Shown here one piece after another: positions 44,647-58,017 of a stretch of DNA of 64,000 bases. The stretch covers positions 284,903,873 through 284,967,872 of the forward strand of contig CM041776.1 of the NCBI GenBank assembly GCA_023374045.1. The letters are read 5' to 3'. Made by a program: the position numbers and the translations under genes. A model generated the notes under the pieces. That model saw nothing but the letters and a program-made list of their open reading frames with translations, was not told the DNA's origin and made no database searches. Origin of the DNA: Limonium bicolor (Eukaryota; Streptophyta; Magnoliopsida; Caryophyllales; Plumbaginaceae). The stretch's first letter is position 1, and each line of letters opens with the position of its first letter.

Positions 44647-46089
44647 TGGAAAAAATCCTTACTCATCGAGTGGAACTAGTTCCGCATCTGGATTTTGTTT
44701 AACTTTGTCGGCATCGACCTTATATCAATGATTGGTATTTCGATTATCAAACTGACTGGAGAATGTAACTATTTGAGTTGGAAAACTCAAATGTTGAATC
44801 TGCTTGAGTTTGTTTGTGTTCTTGATGTGATCGAAAAAGAACCACCAAAAAGGTGTTCTACTGAAGCATATCTTGAAGCAACAAAGTGGAAGGAATGTGA
44901 TGCTTTAGTTAGAACCTGGATCATCGCTACCAACTCTGAGGATTGTGTTAATCAAATTGTTGGTTGCACCACCGCCAAGTCTATTTGGATGGAACATTTG
45001 ACCGAGTTTCTGCAACTAGTAAAGGACGTAAACTTTCAACTCAAACAAAAAACTCAGATCCTTAAAGTTAGGTGAAAATCAGTCAAAATAATATATTATG
45101 GAGTTTCAAGCAGTATGTGACAACCTTGCGGAAATCAAACATGTACTTCCAGAGAATGACAAGGTTCTTATATTTGCTCAAGGCCGCGTAGAAGATACAG
45201 GTTCTTTGTTCAATAATGTTGACGCATGCTCCTTATCCAACATTTAATTGAATTCATCGCTATAGTTGTGGCTTATGATCTGTGAGAAGGTGATGATGAC
45301 AGATCTTAGACAAAAGAAAGTTTTCAAGATTATATGTTCACAATTTCTCAGGAACCTTCTAGTGGTTATCAGCGTGGTAGAAACAACATCTATCACGACA
45401 AGGGTGGTCGAAACAATTATTGAGGCCATGGAAATCATTTTTAGTCTGGTGCATCATCTCGCAATGAAGGAATTCAAAAAACTTCAAGAATCAAAGTTCA
45501 ACAATTTTTGGAGTTGTACCTTGTTAGATTTGTGAAAGGACCAATCATACTACATTATCTTGTTTCTATAGGAGGGATCATTCCTATTTTGCAACAGAAG
45601 AGAATCTACCGAAGGCTTTTAACACTATGACCACAGAAGAAGATCACCAGTCTTGTATATTGATTCAGCTGCTACCCTTATATGCTTAATAATTCAAGTA
45701 TGATCACTCTAACTAAACCTTATAAAGGTTAAGATTTGGTGATTGTGGAAATGGCTCAAAACTGCAAATACAGTCTACCGGAGAATGTGCTTTGAAGGAA
45801 AATATACTCTGGTTCAACTAAAGAATGTTTTGATGTTCCAGTCAGGTTTAAATCAGAATTTGTTAGCTATTAGTAGACTTACTAATGGTAACTTTTGTTC
45901 TGTCATATTCATTGACGTTGGCTTATGCATTGAGGATCGACTAACAGGCAAAGAACTGATCAAGGGGCAAAGAACTGGTGAACTCTATTAAGTGGAAACA
46001 AGCTGCCACTAAAGCTTTAATGGTTGTTACCTTGAATAAGCATTAGTTCACATCTGGCATTCATGCTTAGGATATATCCTCACTCCGAA
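44647..46089 (+). pseudogene. Ty1/copia Gag, zinc knuckle and protease (element 1, first part)
   Basis: Gag reads 'KLTGECNYLSWKTQMLNLLEF', '...VIEKEPPKR', 'WIIATNSEDCVNQIVGC' (44740-45000), and after a stop 'YIMEFQAVCDNLAEIKHVLPENDKVLIFAQG' (about 45095-45185), here cited in part. A degenerate zinc knuckle, C-x2-C-x-ICERTNHT-x-CFYR-like, lies at about 45515-45580. The copia protease and pre-integrase region follows: 'YIDSAAT' near 45658 in place of the usual D-S-G-A-T, then 'GLNQNLLAISRLTNGNFC' and 'DRLTGKELIKGQRTGELY' (45855-45990). Frames change several times. The coding is cut at 46089 by CACTA-B and resumes at about 51605. Confidence 0.8.
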
Positions 46090-46952
46090 CACTACAAATG
46101 AATCGCTTTTTACCAACGGTTAAAATCTGTTGGTAAAGTCTAAAAAAATGTTAGTATAGATCCAAAATGCCTACTCCAACGGATACTCTATGTGTTGGCA
46201 CAAACACCGTCACTATAAACCTTTACTAACGGATACAACATCCGTCGTAGTTGGTATTAGATCTTATACCAACAGTTTCTAACTATTACTAAAACTTTTA
46301 CTAACACATATAATATACTAGATAAATATGACATACACCAACACTTTTTTCTGTTGGTAAAACTGATACAACACTTTTTTTTGCCTTCATAACCTGTTGT
46401 ATATATCACACAACATGATACAAAGCTTTATATCTTTCTGCAATATGAATGACTTTAGAAAAGTAGAGACAGACAGATTTAAGCCACATACTATACCACT
46501 TGTATAAACAAGTAAACTTTATTTATAGAAACTTGATGTATCATATATGTTCATCCTTACAAATGAAGTTAATGAATACCACTCATACTATACCACTTGT
46601 ATTAGTAACACTCTAAAAGAGTTCCAACTTCTGCAATCTGTGGAACTCTATCATTTGTATGTATTAAAGAAAGTTGTCATACATTTGAACCTCATACAAA
46701 TTATTGAGTAAAATATGAAAGTCTTCAATAACTATTGAACCTTTGGTGATGGTAACAAGTAACAATTATCCCTTGTTGCATTGCTTGTAGACATCTGTTA
46801 CATAAAACAAAGGATAATTCATTAATCACTAGTGATACCATTTCATTTTCAAATACGCCACTAGTGATAACCATTTCCATCAAATGAAAAATACAAAGAA
46901 TTATTCCATCTGATAAGATAATGAATAATTCTAATCATCATAACTAGACAAA

Positions 46953-47520
46953 GTGCATTATGAACAGAACAAAGTTGCAGTAGAACAAGGAGAACAAAGT
47001 GTAGGAGCAGAACAAGGAGAACAAAGTGTAGCAGCAGAACAAGGAGAAAAATGTGTAGGAGCAAACAAGAGAACAAAGTGTAGCAGCACAACAGGAGAAC
47101 AAAGTTTTGTAGCAGAAGAACAAGGAGAACAAAGTGTAGTAGCAGCAGAAAAAGATGAAATTGTACCAGTAGAAGCAACAGAAAAAGAGATGAAGTATAC
47201 CAGTAGCAGCAAAAAACATTGTAAAAACAAGCACAAAGTGCAGCAGTAGCAACAACAACAATATGGTAAAAAATGCACAAAGTGCAGCAGTGACAGCAAA
47301 CAACACATGGTAAAATCAAGCACAAAGTGCATCTAAAAGAAGCACAATGTTCAGCAGTAGCAGCAACAACAACATGGTAAAAACAAGCACAAAGTACAGC
47401 TAAAAGAGCACAGAGTGCAGCAGTAGCAGCAACAATAACATGGTAAAAAAAGCACAAAGTGCAACAGTGGCAGCAGCACATGGTAAAAAAACATAAGTGC
47501 AGCAGCCACAACATGATAAA
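46953..47520. repeat. Two purine/AGC-rich tandem repeats in CACTA-B
   Basis: 46953-47165 repeats a unit of about 27-30 bp, 'gaacaaagtgtagYagcagaacaagga', six or seven times. 47220-47510 repeats a longer unit built on 'acaaagtgcagcagtagcagcaacaac' and 'atggtaaaaa'. The long minus-strand open frame across them (Leu/Cys/Val-rich, 247 codons) is a repeat by-product and not a gene. Confidence 0.8.
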
Positions 47521-47775
47521 AAGAAGGATAAATTGCACATTACCAAACAGATACACTGCATCTGTTTTGGGTTGCACATTACCAAACAGATGCAGCAACA
47601 ACAATAGTCACTCACAAGCACAGATAAACAAAGTAGAACATTTCAAAATTATTAACAAACATGTATAGTGTACTGTCCATTTGAATTCATAGTTTGTGCA
47701 TCATCCACTGGAAATTTGGGCACATCTGTTTGAAAGCAGCCAGTAAACTGCTTAATTTTGTTTCCAATTCAACTA

Positions 47776-48905
47776 TTATCTGATCATCTCTCTCATTTCT
47801 TTGCTCTGAAGTGCCAATATCTCGTGATATTGAAATCCTTTTTCCAATGCATCTAACACATCCTTTTTCTCTGGCCCTTTGTGCTTCGAGTACACATCAT
47901 TAGCCCAAGTATTGTTAGCTTCAGAAGCTTGGGTTGGATCAATTGCTTCCAAGTCAGCTTTCATTGCTTCCTGAACAATAATTGAACAAATAAATGCATA
48001 GTTAATGGAAGTAATAGAATATTTATCAGAATATATTGCAGCTTTAACAAATCAAGATTTTCAAAGAACAAAGTTTATATAACCCTATTTCTCCGCCTCA
48101 GGTGTGACATAATCTCCAGACTTTGTGTTGTATCGAGTTTTTGATATAAATTGCAGCACAAGAAGGACGACATCCATTGTTCAGCAGGGTCTTTTTTATG
48201 TTGAGATATTAAGTGAAGTCATTATTATCAAATTAATAATCATCAAAAGAAATACTTATTTCATTTACTTAACTTCAGCAGAAAGTACTTGTTCATGAAT
48301 AATTCTAGCAAATGACTTGGTCCCTGCAGCATGCGGCTTCTTCAACTTCTCCTTGTGACTTTGTTTATGTTACTAATTCTCTATACATCAAACAACATCC
48401 ATTTCATATTTACAAGACATTTACTTACAAAAAACATGATAAAGTAGGTATGACTTGTGAACGATTTCAGAATAACAATATTCTAATTACTTAATACCTT
48501 CGCTTCATCTGTCAACCAAAATCTGATAAGTGACTTCAATTGCCCTTCATTAGCTCGAGCATCATTACAGTTTTCCACAATTTGCTCCACTATTTTGCTA
48601 GAATCAAAAATTTCGACTTTAAAGTATTCTTCCAAGTTCTCCATTTGTCATTCAAGTCGGTCAATATCCAACTCTTTGTTTCCGTTGTGACCATTGGTTC
48701 AAAAGAAAACTTTTTCTGCACAAATAATGAAAGTAGATGACTTCTTTCTGTTTACATATATTAGCTCTTAAGATAAACACATTATAAACTTAAGATATAG
48801 TGTTTCATACCTGCACAAGTTCCCACATATCCTCTTTATTTTTAAGGGCATTTTGCGCCAATCCTCATATTTGATAGGTGCATAAAGTGGGTTTCAAGCT
48901 ACGGT
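47776..48905 (-). pseudogene. Ptta/En/Spm-type Transposase_24 domain gene, multi-exon
   Basis: The Transposase_24 family occurs in plant CACTA (En/Spm) elements. Exon-like blocks on the minus strand read, in order: 'PIKYEDWRKMP', 'KEDMWELVQ' (48890-48811, donor GTATG); 'KKFSF', 'TDLNDKWRTWKN', 'NEGQLKSLIRFWLTDEAK' (48716-48498, donor GTATT); 'KKPHAAGTKSFARIIHEQ' (about 48350-48280); 'KSGDYVTPEAE' (about 48120-48085); and a final block with 'KKDVLDALEKGFQYHEILAL' (47964-47776). The order W-x-DEAK, then TKSFARI, then T-x-x-G is that of the family. One frame change in the second block lies in a T run near 48605. The gene sits centrally in CACTA-B and on its coding strand. Confidence 0.72.
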
Positions 48906-51604
48906 TCCTAGGAAACTAGTAAGAAAGCAATCCCCTGATTCATTTCAGCAGTTACAAGCACTCAATCAAACACGTCCAAAGCTAGATAATCATTAATATA
49001 ATGAATTGAATACAAAAGACTCAAGAGCATATAACGGCACAACAAATATTAAACGATCAGAAGATTAAACAAATATAAACAAACTCGGGCAGAGCATAAG
49101 AGTGCGCAGCTAGCTATCCATTAATCTTTGTTTCCAACATGGGTGAAAAAAAGTTAATACTAAAACCAACCTAGGTAGAGCATAAGAGTGAGCAATCAAA
49201 CAAAAAGATAAAGGGCATACCTATGCATATGGAGCAGCTACTTTGGCAAGGGAAAATCTGGTCAAGAGTATAACTGAACCATAAATAATTTAAGGAGCGC
49301 TCACACTCATGTCAAGACGAGGCAATTTGTACAATTGTAACTGAAATTGATCTACCATATGTAAATTATATGCTAATGGAGCTGATAAAAACCTTCAAGC
49401 ATATAGAATGCCCGCAAGACAGGTGAATGGAAAACGGGAATGGCTGATCTTGTGTAATGGCAAATAAATCCTGCAACGGCAAAAGTAAAATCAAAGTGTT
49501 AGCTTCACCACCCACGATAGGTCATTGGTTAGAGAAACAGGAGTAGGAAAGAGTTTTAAGTGGTTACCAACAGCCTTTCGAATTTAGCAAACAAAAAATG
49601 ATTTGAACATTTAATAAAAACTAAACTGCTATAAAAACGGTGTTGATGGGAGTTTTTCTTTGAAATGCAGAAAATAAATATTTTGAGCAGTAAAACCTGA
49701 ACAAGATTTACTGAATCTTTTTTCTATCTAATTTGCACAGATTGAAGGCAAGTAAATAACAACAGAACACAGCCATCTACCCAAACTTTAGTTCTAGCAG
49801 GTATCTCATCCAAATGGTGAATTAAGGTAAAAGCAGAATTTGAAGCAGAATTTGAATCTCAATTAGAAAAACATTGCGAACCTCAGAAATTGATACTACA
49901 GGTGGTATGTAAACCTCAGAAATTTTCCGATTCCAGAGACATTCATGGTAGTGTTTGTTCCTGCTTTGAATCCCTCCATCTATACAAAAAGCAGTAGTGT
50001 TGTTCCAGAGACATTCACCTACCTCTCTTGTTAAGAAATAGTGTTTGAGGGTTCTTTATTGTTATTCCTCTTCTTTGTTTATTAGGCATAGTTGAGAAGA
50101 GTGAAAGCATTTAATTGAGTGAGATGAAGAGCACAATTAATCAGTTCAACTCTTTTGATGTTTATTTGCACATTTTACAGACATTACTACTCATCATTAA
50201 AGTTTTCCAGCTACTCAGTAGTAACCATTGGTTATTATGAGTATTTTAAGCTTAACAAACATCAAGGGCTGAAAAATTTCTTTTGTGTACAAAGTTCAAA
50301 AATTTCCGAACAAAATCACTCCCCACTTGTCAAGCTAAAGCCAAACTTATAATCTTTCTTCTAGTGGTCAATCTCGGTAGAAAGAATAAACAAAATTCTT
50401 CTGCTACAGCGGGACGTTGATGACTAATAATTAACTATTTTAATGGAAGATGATTAAGGGAAGATGATGACTTGTTATACTATGATTTCTATAGCTGATG
50501 CATGCCGTGACATGGTTAAAAATCTAGGACGATTGTTTTATGTGCTATATAGAACACAATAATTCAAACAAAGCTGCAGTCTAGTCTAGCCTAGTTCTAC
50601 ATAACTATTTTCACAAAGTAGGCTCTGCTATGCTCTTCAATTCATTACATCAGGAAGGGCCATTACTTTACTCGATTTTTAATTATAGCTACAGAAGATT
50701 AAATAATTGCAATCAATTGATAGATACATACATGAATGTGCAAGTCTTCCACTCGGTGGATATTAGCACTAATTAAGCATATCTTACAAAAATCCGAGCT
50801 CAGCAGCATAGAGAATATATAATAGATAACGCATAAAAGAAAAAAAAGCTGTAGAACTAGCTATTCGATAAAATATAATGTCGGTACGACACAGAAAATT
50901 AACCATTGCAGAGCCATACATTATATTGTAATCACCTATTTTATATCCTATTTCCGTATCCAACCTAAGGATCTAAACACTAATTAGCAACAACAATAAA
51001 CCCTAACCAAGATACCGCTACAATTAAACAGAACATGAACAAAATTAAAATTACAGCCGTAAACCCTAACTAAAAATGGAGCTGCAATTAGATAGAAACA
51101 AGACATTAACATCGATTTACCTGTTGATATGCTCTTAAGAAGTTGGTATAGCTCTCCCTAGCCCACAAAACAACAATCGTCTAGGTCGGAATAGAGCTAT
51201 ACCAGTGCTAGCGATGACAGATTCAAGCCGTAGATGGTGTTGCACGAGCAAACTGCTCTATGTCTGACCAAATCAAGACGAATGAAATTAGAGAAGTGAG
51301 TAGAGGCGGGATATTTGAGTTAGAAATGCGTCATCCCTAACTGCTGCAAAGAGAGCGAATCGAAAGAATAAAGAACGCGGAGGAGTAGTATACCTTATTA
51401 TTTTCCGTTGAAAATGCAATACTTAAGAGTTGTTTTTTTATTTAAGTAAAGCATGCTTCATATGTTTTTTTTCTACTGACATATACCAACACTTATCTTT
51501 GACTGTTCTATTGCCATCCGTTGCTATATGGCATTTTTTTGAAGGTGGAAACTATCAAATACTACATCAGCAAAAGGAAACCAGTATTAGTTCTTGTAGA
51601 AAAA

Positions 51605-52506
51605 AAGTATAACGTCTAGCTTAGTTGCTAAATAGGAAAAGGTGTAGACTTCTTTTTCGTTTCCAGTACTAGTTTTTTTCTGAATTGTTTGAGAAGACAC
51701 ACTGTGATGTTGGAGACCTTCCCCAGTTACTTCATCTACTGGTTTTAGATACTATGTCATTTTCATAGATGACTATAGTATGTTTACATGGTGGTATCTC
51801 ATGAGAAATAAATCTGATTTCTTCCCGATTTTGTCAAATTTCTGAAAACGGTTATTTGTTAGTTTGATGGGAAAATTGAGATTTTCCATTGTGATGGTGA
51901 AGGAGAGATCACAGTAAGATGTTTGTTCACTTGCTATAAAATTCAGGGATTATCCAACAGATTTCTTGTCCTGTATCACCGAAACAAAATGGTGTAGCAT
52001 AGCGCAAGTACCGGCATAGTAGAGACAATTCTTACTCTTCTGTATCATTCACATTTACCAATTAGTTTCTGGACAGAAGCATTTATGACAGTAGTCTTTT
52101 TTTTTTTTTGTAATTGCATGCCATCATCTGTTTTGAACAACAAGATACCTTTGTCGTAGTCTTTGGAACTTGCCCAGATTGCTCTTGCTTTAGAGTCTAT
52201 GGCTGCGATGTTTTCCTTTACTTCGGAGAAAAACAGGCAATAAGTTTGAGCCACGATCTTTGCCTGTGTCTTTGTGCGATATAGTAATTGCACAAAGGGT
52301 ATCGCGGCCATCACATTTCTACCAAGAAAGTTTATATATCAAGAGATGTTATATTTTCAGAGTTGTTTTTCCCTATAAATCTCAAACTATATCCACACAT
52401 CAGCTAGACAGTTTCATCACCACTTTCAATCTATTTGTTGACAAAGATAGAGAGCTGTCTCCAAGCTTATTCCCTCTTCTCAGCTACTCAACCATCTACT
52501 GCAGCT
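51605..52506 (+). pseudogene. Ty1/copia integrase and following pol (element 1, second part)
   Basis: After CACTA-B the copia pol continues. The integrase core shows 'FRYYVIFIDDYSMFTWWYLMRN' (cited in part) near 51745-51810, 'FHCDGEGE' with the second acid near 51885, and 'SFWTEAFMT' near 52065. The catalytic Asp pair is present; the Glu block is degraded ('NKMV' then a stop where family members have N-G-V-A-E). The frame then carries 'CFRVYGCDVF' (about 52190), 'KGYRG' (about 52295), 'KVYISRDV'-like residues (52325-52345) and 'FPYKSQTISTHQLDSF', the usual copia order between integrase and RT. It ends at CACTA-C; RT and RNase H are not in the window. Confidence 0.78.
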
Positions 52507-55500
52507 CACTACAAGATATAAGTGCAATTAGGGCACTTTTTGTTGCCCCAACAGATCAATATTTACACCAACAAGATAATTTGTGCAATTTTAATGTTGC
52601 TCCAAGGTTGCACCTGTAGATGCGCACCAACAAGACATTGGGGCAATTTTTTAGGGTGCACCATTTGAAAAGCTCTAGGTGCAAGACTACTTGCACCAAT
52701 TGATAAAACCCAAACAGTGCACTTAAATGTTGCACTAAATATGCTAGTCTATTAGTGCAAGTTCGTTGCGTCGCACCATTTGATAAATACCAAAGGGTGC
52801 AAATATGTTGTTGCAACCGTTTGAGCAATACCAAATAGTGCAAGTTTTTTTTGTTGCTCGCCTTTTGTGCCCCGTTTGATCTCCTTCTACACAACATAAC
52901 TAGTTAACAATTGGTGCAAGTCCACTTATTGCACCATTTGATAGTTAACTATTAGTGCAAAGTATATTTCTTGCACCATTTGATAGTTAACTATTGGTGC
53001 AAAGTCTATTTCATGCACCGTTAGAAGGTTAACAATTGGTGCAACATCTGTTTCTTGCACCATTTGATATTTACAATAGGGCATTAAGGACATTGCACCA
53101 CTTGGTGCATAAACATGCTTACACACTATCATACATACACTAAAAGGGCAAAGCGTAAAAGTTACACTATTTGTATCCTTCCATTAGTGCATTTGACTGT
53201 TATTGCTCTATTTGATATCACATTTGGTGCAAAAATGAGTTGCCCTATTTGATCTTTTAGATTTGAAAAAAAAAAAAAATCCTGCACAGGTAATTTTCAT
53301 TCTATTTGATCTTTTACTGTTAGTACTCTGTTTAATCTTTTATATTATATTAACAAAACATGAAAATTAAAAAATGAGTCAAAATATTATATATTATTTA
53401 CCACAACAATATAATATCATTGTTTCTTTTCTACACAATGGTAACTTTGATTTTCTACACATAGGTAATTTTCATGTTTCTACACATCAATGTATTATAC
53501 AAAAACTGTTCTGGAAAACACAATATAATTACTTCAACTGCTCAAAACCAAAAAATTCTAAAAGATGAGTCCCAGCAACAGTAGCTGCTTCAACAATTTG
53601 ATGTCCTCTGCATACCTGAGAGTAAATCTGTAGAATCTGTAGAATCACGATTACATAATACAAGTTACACAAAAAACTTACCAATTGTAGATACCGTTTC
53701 AGAAAAAAATATCCAACATGATAGCACATCTTTCAAACCATATCATCACTGGAAATGTCCGCAATGAAAGTGTTAATATAGTACACCACCACTTTGAGAA
53801 GAAAAAAGAAAGAACGATGGTGTCTGCTGATCTTTTGTGACCATCTTAGTCAGATAAAGAACGAGAAAAACCAACAAAACATGGTGAATAATACCGATAA
53901 AGAAAACACAATAAAAGGGAAGATGTAAAATGACCAATAATAGATATGAAGGAGTCCAAGCATAAACTGCTGCTAAAAGTGAAAGAAATTCAGGACAATA
54001 AAAATGAAATCCTTGTCACAAACAGACCACCAACCTTTCAACAAAGACAAGAAGTGTCTGATGTCATATCACAGGCATTCTCCTAACATCATCACGGAAT
54101 CTCATGAATGAGCCACCAATGCGGCAACCACGCGGTAGACACTTGAATACTTCTTCTCTATCAATAACTTGATAAAATAACTGTACCGAAGAAAAAAATG
54201 TCATCATCAATCAAATGGTATATGAATCATTCGCATGTAACACATGGATTTTTAATCGGGCCATTAATCAGGCATGAGTCAAGTTTGACTATTCGGACCA
54301 CCCTTGGAAATTGTCTATTCTTCTTCCACATCTCTTCTTCCCATAATTCTCATACATAAAGGTTTATGCTTGACATTTATGAAGCAACAGGAATAACAGA
54401 TCTCTAGTATGCCATAGAGTTGTGAGAAAACAGATCATTAAATGTAAACCCCAAAACATCTATGTCGTTCTGCACAATTTCATACCTGGTTGTCCCATTG
54501 TAACCCATCTCTGCGAGTTCACCAATGTCACACTGTTCAAAACTATTAGTTGCATCAGATATTCAGTATCGAGAAAAGTTCAACTTCATATATACTAAAC
54601 CAGACTAACAAGCACAAAATACAAGTAACACAAATATACCGAACATACAGTACTAACCAAAGTTAAGAGACAGATAAGAAACCAGATAAAAACACTACAC
54701 ATCAAGGTGAATAATAAGAGGAAATATGTAGAAATGTACATGGAGCTGTATCTAAACAGAGACTTGAATTCCACATTTTCCGCATTATTCAGTCACACAA
54801 TTTTAGACATCTAACCTTGTCTTCCATCGGTAAGCTTGACTTGGACACCCTAGACATATGTACTTTTCTGACTCCATGGTGAAACAATCCAGCGAGCCAT
54901 TAAGCATCAGGCCAGCAACTGCGCACTCTTCACAATACTGATCTAAGATTTGCAGCCTCATCTCTCAAGGCGTCGGTTCGTAAGGGTGATGGATCCTATC
55001 GAAGAAGCCATTTATTTCATCAAGCCTAAATCGTGATCGAGGTCAAACCCTAAGCTCACGGTTGTTGAGATTGAGGACAATCAGTTCATGAGTTGCCAAT
55101 GTCAGGAAAATTGCACTAATCGATGAAGAGATCTAAGCAGACAACGGTATAAGTAAGCTTCCCGAAGTGAACTACACATAAATCAATCAACAAGTCGACG
55201 CACGAGCAGATATCAAATATAGGATTTCACCAGCGCGGTACATAGTCAAACTAAAAAATTGGTAAATCGTTGGTGTAGATTTGCTTCTTCTACATAGCTC
55301 AACTAAATTGATTCATCCAGGAGTTGGATCGCGTTAGGGCTTCCTTCATGAGGATTGGAGCATTAGCGGCCGCCATGGTTGAGAAGATTAGCTCCCCGAG
55401 GTGTAGAGCAAAGCCGATATCTAGATTGTCGGAACCCTCAGATGCGAGGGTTCTGAATCAATTGCACACCAGAAGATAGGGCAGCCGGAGAAAAAGAAGA

Positions 55501-56264
55501 TCTATCCTTGGCAAAGGGAGAACTGAGAGAAAGTACAGAGAATGAGGTAAGGGAGAATGAGATCTGAGAGGAGTCGGAAGTGTCTGAGATACTCTAGAAT
55601 CGGGAAAGAGAGGAATATGACCGCGTGATACTCTATTTTTACTGGTGAAAATAGTATACGGTATTAGGGTGAAATAATATTTTGCACCAATTGTGCACAT
55701 CAAATAGGGCATTAACTCTGTTGCTCCTAGTTGATGGTATCTATTAGTGCATTCTCTGATGCACAAACATTTATTTTGTACAAATGGGGCGACAGTACAT
55801 AGGTGCACTATTTGACTAAACCAAATAGTGCAAGAGAATAATTGCACCATTAGACAAATAGGGCAAATACAATAAAATTGCACACCATTTGATACTAGAT
55901 ATTAGTGCAAGCTAAGGTACGCACTAATAGACACTGTCATATAGTGCAAAATTTCAGGTTGCACCAATATGAGTTGTCAAATAGTGCAAAAATTCAAGTT
56001 GCACCAATATGTTAGCTCTATTGATTTTACGGGTAATCTGGGTGACATCTACAAATAGGGCAATTGATATGATCAATTGGTGCAAGTTTATTGATCCCCT
56101 GTTTGTTGGTATCTATTAGTGCAATTTTCCTTTTTGTGCACCATTTGCTATAGTCAATTAGTGCATCTTAACTTTGCACTGTTTGTTCTAACTGTTGGTG
56201 CAACCTCTTACTTGCACTAAATGATAATCTGAAATTGCCCCAACAAGTCAATATTGTTGTAGTG
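52507..56264. mobile_element. CACTA-C: non-autonomous CACTA transposon, about 3.76 kb
   Basis: The left end is CACTACAAGATATAAGTGC and the right end TATTGTTGTAGTG. Both are followed inward by a shared 'TTGCCCCAAC' / 'GTTGGGGCAA' block. Dense subterminal words GGTGCAA and TTGCACCA, many in palindromic pairs around 'TTTGATAGTTAACTATT', fill 52500-53250 and 55670-56250. The flanking triplets differ (GCT left, TCA right), and copia coding on the left is not continued on the right. No transposase was recognised between 53350 and 55670; only short accidental frames occur. Confidence 0.78.
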
Positions 56265-56690
56265 TCAAGCCCGAAATTACCTCTCTTTATACCTGGTCTT
56301 CACCTACAATAATCTATTTGAATTTAAAGTTTGGGCAGCGGACCTGCACTTGTCAGTAGTGGCGCTTTGCACCAAATTACAAGTTCTAGAATGGTGCAAG
56401 AAGGATAGAAGCTTCCAAGGATTCTTAAGTGTGTTGGTGTTAATATGCAAGCCTCAAGGGTTGCTTCTAAGTGACTGGATGTGCATGTATTGCAGCTTCT
56501 ATGATTTGTTTTTTTTTTTTTGTGTGTTTTTGTTTTAATGAATCAAAGTTGTCTTAGCTTTTGGTTTGGGTTTGTTGCATATGGTTGGGAGGAATCCTAG
56601 TTGTTAAACCATCACATGGTTATCTGCTACTTTGTAGCTCCCTGATAAAAAAGTCAAAGCTCTTTGTCGATTGAATAATTAGATAGATTA
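56265..56690 (+). pseudogene. LINE ORF2 C-terminal end and 3' region
   Basis: A frame at about 56325-56470 reads 'VVALCTKLQVLEWCKKDRSFQGFLSVLVL'-type residues (cited in part) and then a T-rich 3' end. The same stretch, reading 'KLQALKWCKKDRCFQGFVNAL', occurs on the minus strand at 60590-60670, where it follows a clear LINE C-terminal region. The match identifies a truncated LINE tail. Upstream LINE sequence is cut off by CACTA-C. Confidence 0.6.
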
Positions 56691-58017
56691 ACGTTGGTGT
56701 CACTCTTGTAAAACTCTTGGACTTGTTCTAATTGAACGTTCACATTATAATTTTTCTTGTTTCCCTTTTGATTTGAGTAGGAACCTTTAAATTGAAAATG
56801 ATAGGTTCCTGAGGTTTAAGATAACGAACCTCCGAATTTTATGGCCTGTGTTAATTGTCTGAAAATGGTTTTCGTTTAAAGGAAGAACTTTGATTGGTAG
56901 CACTTACTTAGATATATCTTGTAATGTAAATCACTTTAATTTGGCAAAAGAAAAGAATCTTGCCTAGAACCTAACCTCGTCAAGGTTTGAGCTCTACTAT
57001 ATATATATATATATGGTGTGTATGTTATGTCAACAGCTAATTAGGCACAACATGATTAGTAAGCGATCAGCTGCTCACTTAAGGAAGATCACTGAACAAG
57101 AGGTAATTTAATATTAACAATATGATTATTATTTGTAGTGTATTTTAAGATGACATAAGTGAAAAGTAATAATCTTAGGCTATGATAACCTAGGTCGAAA
57201 TATGAAAAACCTTGATTTGATGGCATGTGGTGGTGGAGACTTTGTCCTACAAGCAAAGTGTAGCATGGTTTGAAATCACATGGGTTGCTTGTTATATATT
57301 TTATTTTGGCCCCTCCGCCCTTATTATCTGTATAGCTATTCTCCACGGGATGGTTATCATCTCCCATTTTGTCTATGAATTGTATTTTGTGGTGCTCTTA
57401 TCTAGTAAGAAGATAACAAAAGTCTTAGAAGTGGAATCGAATCGAACTCAAGCTAACATAACCTATCCTCTGAGCACCTCATGTAACTTAGACAACCTTC
57501 TATACATACCCCTTTATAAATTTCCTCTTTCTTTTTTTTTTTCCAAACATTAAAAATGTCATTCAAACTCTACTACATATGATGAATTCTATTATGAGCT
57601 CTTGATTATTTTATGTCTTACTATATTGGGTTTGTTTAGCACAACTACTATATTGGTTACGCGCCTTTGTAGTTACAGAAAGCTACAATTTAAAAATCTG
57701 AATCGGTCCGTATCTTACTCCTACTTCCTCCGACGTGTCCGTCGTGTGTGGCGCATGCCGGCACGTCCCCTTTCCTTTTTTCATCTTATTTTTACATATA
57801 CTAGAACTCTCTTCCAACTATGCAGACCATTGCATTTTAATTTAGTCATAAACTCAAAACCATGGAAAAAAAAAAGTCCGCTTCCTCCTTCAACAACAAT
57901 CTCGAACCTATATATGATCAAACTGACAGACTGATATATAAATACGTTATGGCCAAGTGTAATTTTAATTTTTAAGAAGTACAATACATTAGGTGGTCGG
58001 CAGCATTGGGTGCGGCC
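56691..58017. other. Unrecognised DNA and upstream region of paralogue C
   Basis: A short TA microsatellite lies at 56998-57014. Open stretches at 57227-57553 and 57602-57934 are T-rich and not a known family. 57690-57780 ('gtgtccgtcgtgtgtggcgcatgccggcacgtcccctttcc' region) matches the region upstream of paralogue B, so the promoter was duplicated with the gene. Confidence 0.3.

Larger units (their letters stand above)
46090..51599 (-). mobile_element. CACTA-B: CACTA transposon inside copia element 1, about 5.5 kb
   Basis: The left end is CACTACAAATGAATCGC; the right end is TTCTTGTAG (51591-51599), an inverted CTACAA lacking the final TG. Subterminal regions carry GTTGGTA, CCAACGG and CCAACACTT words in both orientations (46100-46400, 51470-51530). 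Copia coding stops at the left end and continues beyond the right end, which proves insertion. A clean 3-bp duplication is not readable: GAA on the left, GAA or AAA on the right. The element reads on the minus strand, with a Transposase_24-type gene at 47776-48905 and a leader-like region at 50950-51400. The larger TnpD-type transposase (Transposase_21) was not found, so it is probably non-autonomous. Confidence 0.75.

Noticed and set aside
46861..47604. 247-codon minus-strand open frame, Leu/Cys/Val-rich
   Set aside because: It is produced by tandem repeats and has no domain or conserved start; the length follows from the repeat unit.
52045..52314. 89-codon minus-strand frame resembling an RNase H-like protein
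   Set aside because: The opposite strand carries ordered copia pol motifs over the same bases; the minus frame is a shadow.
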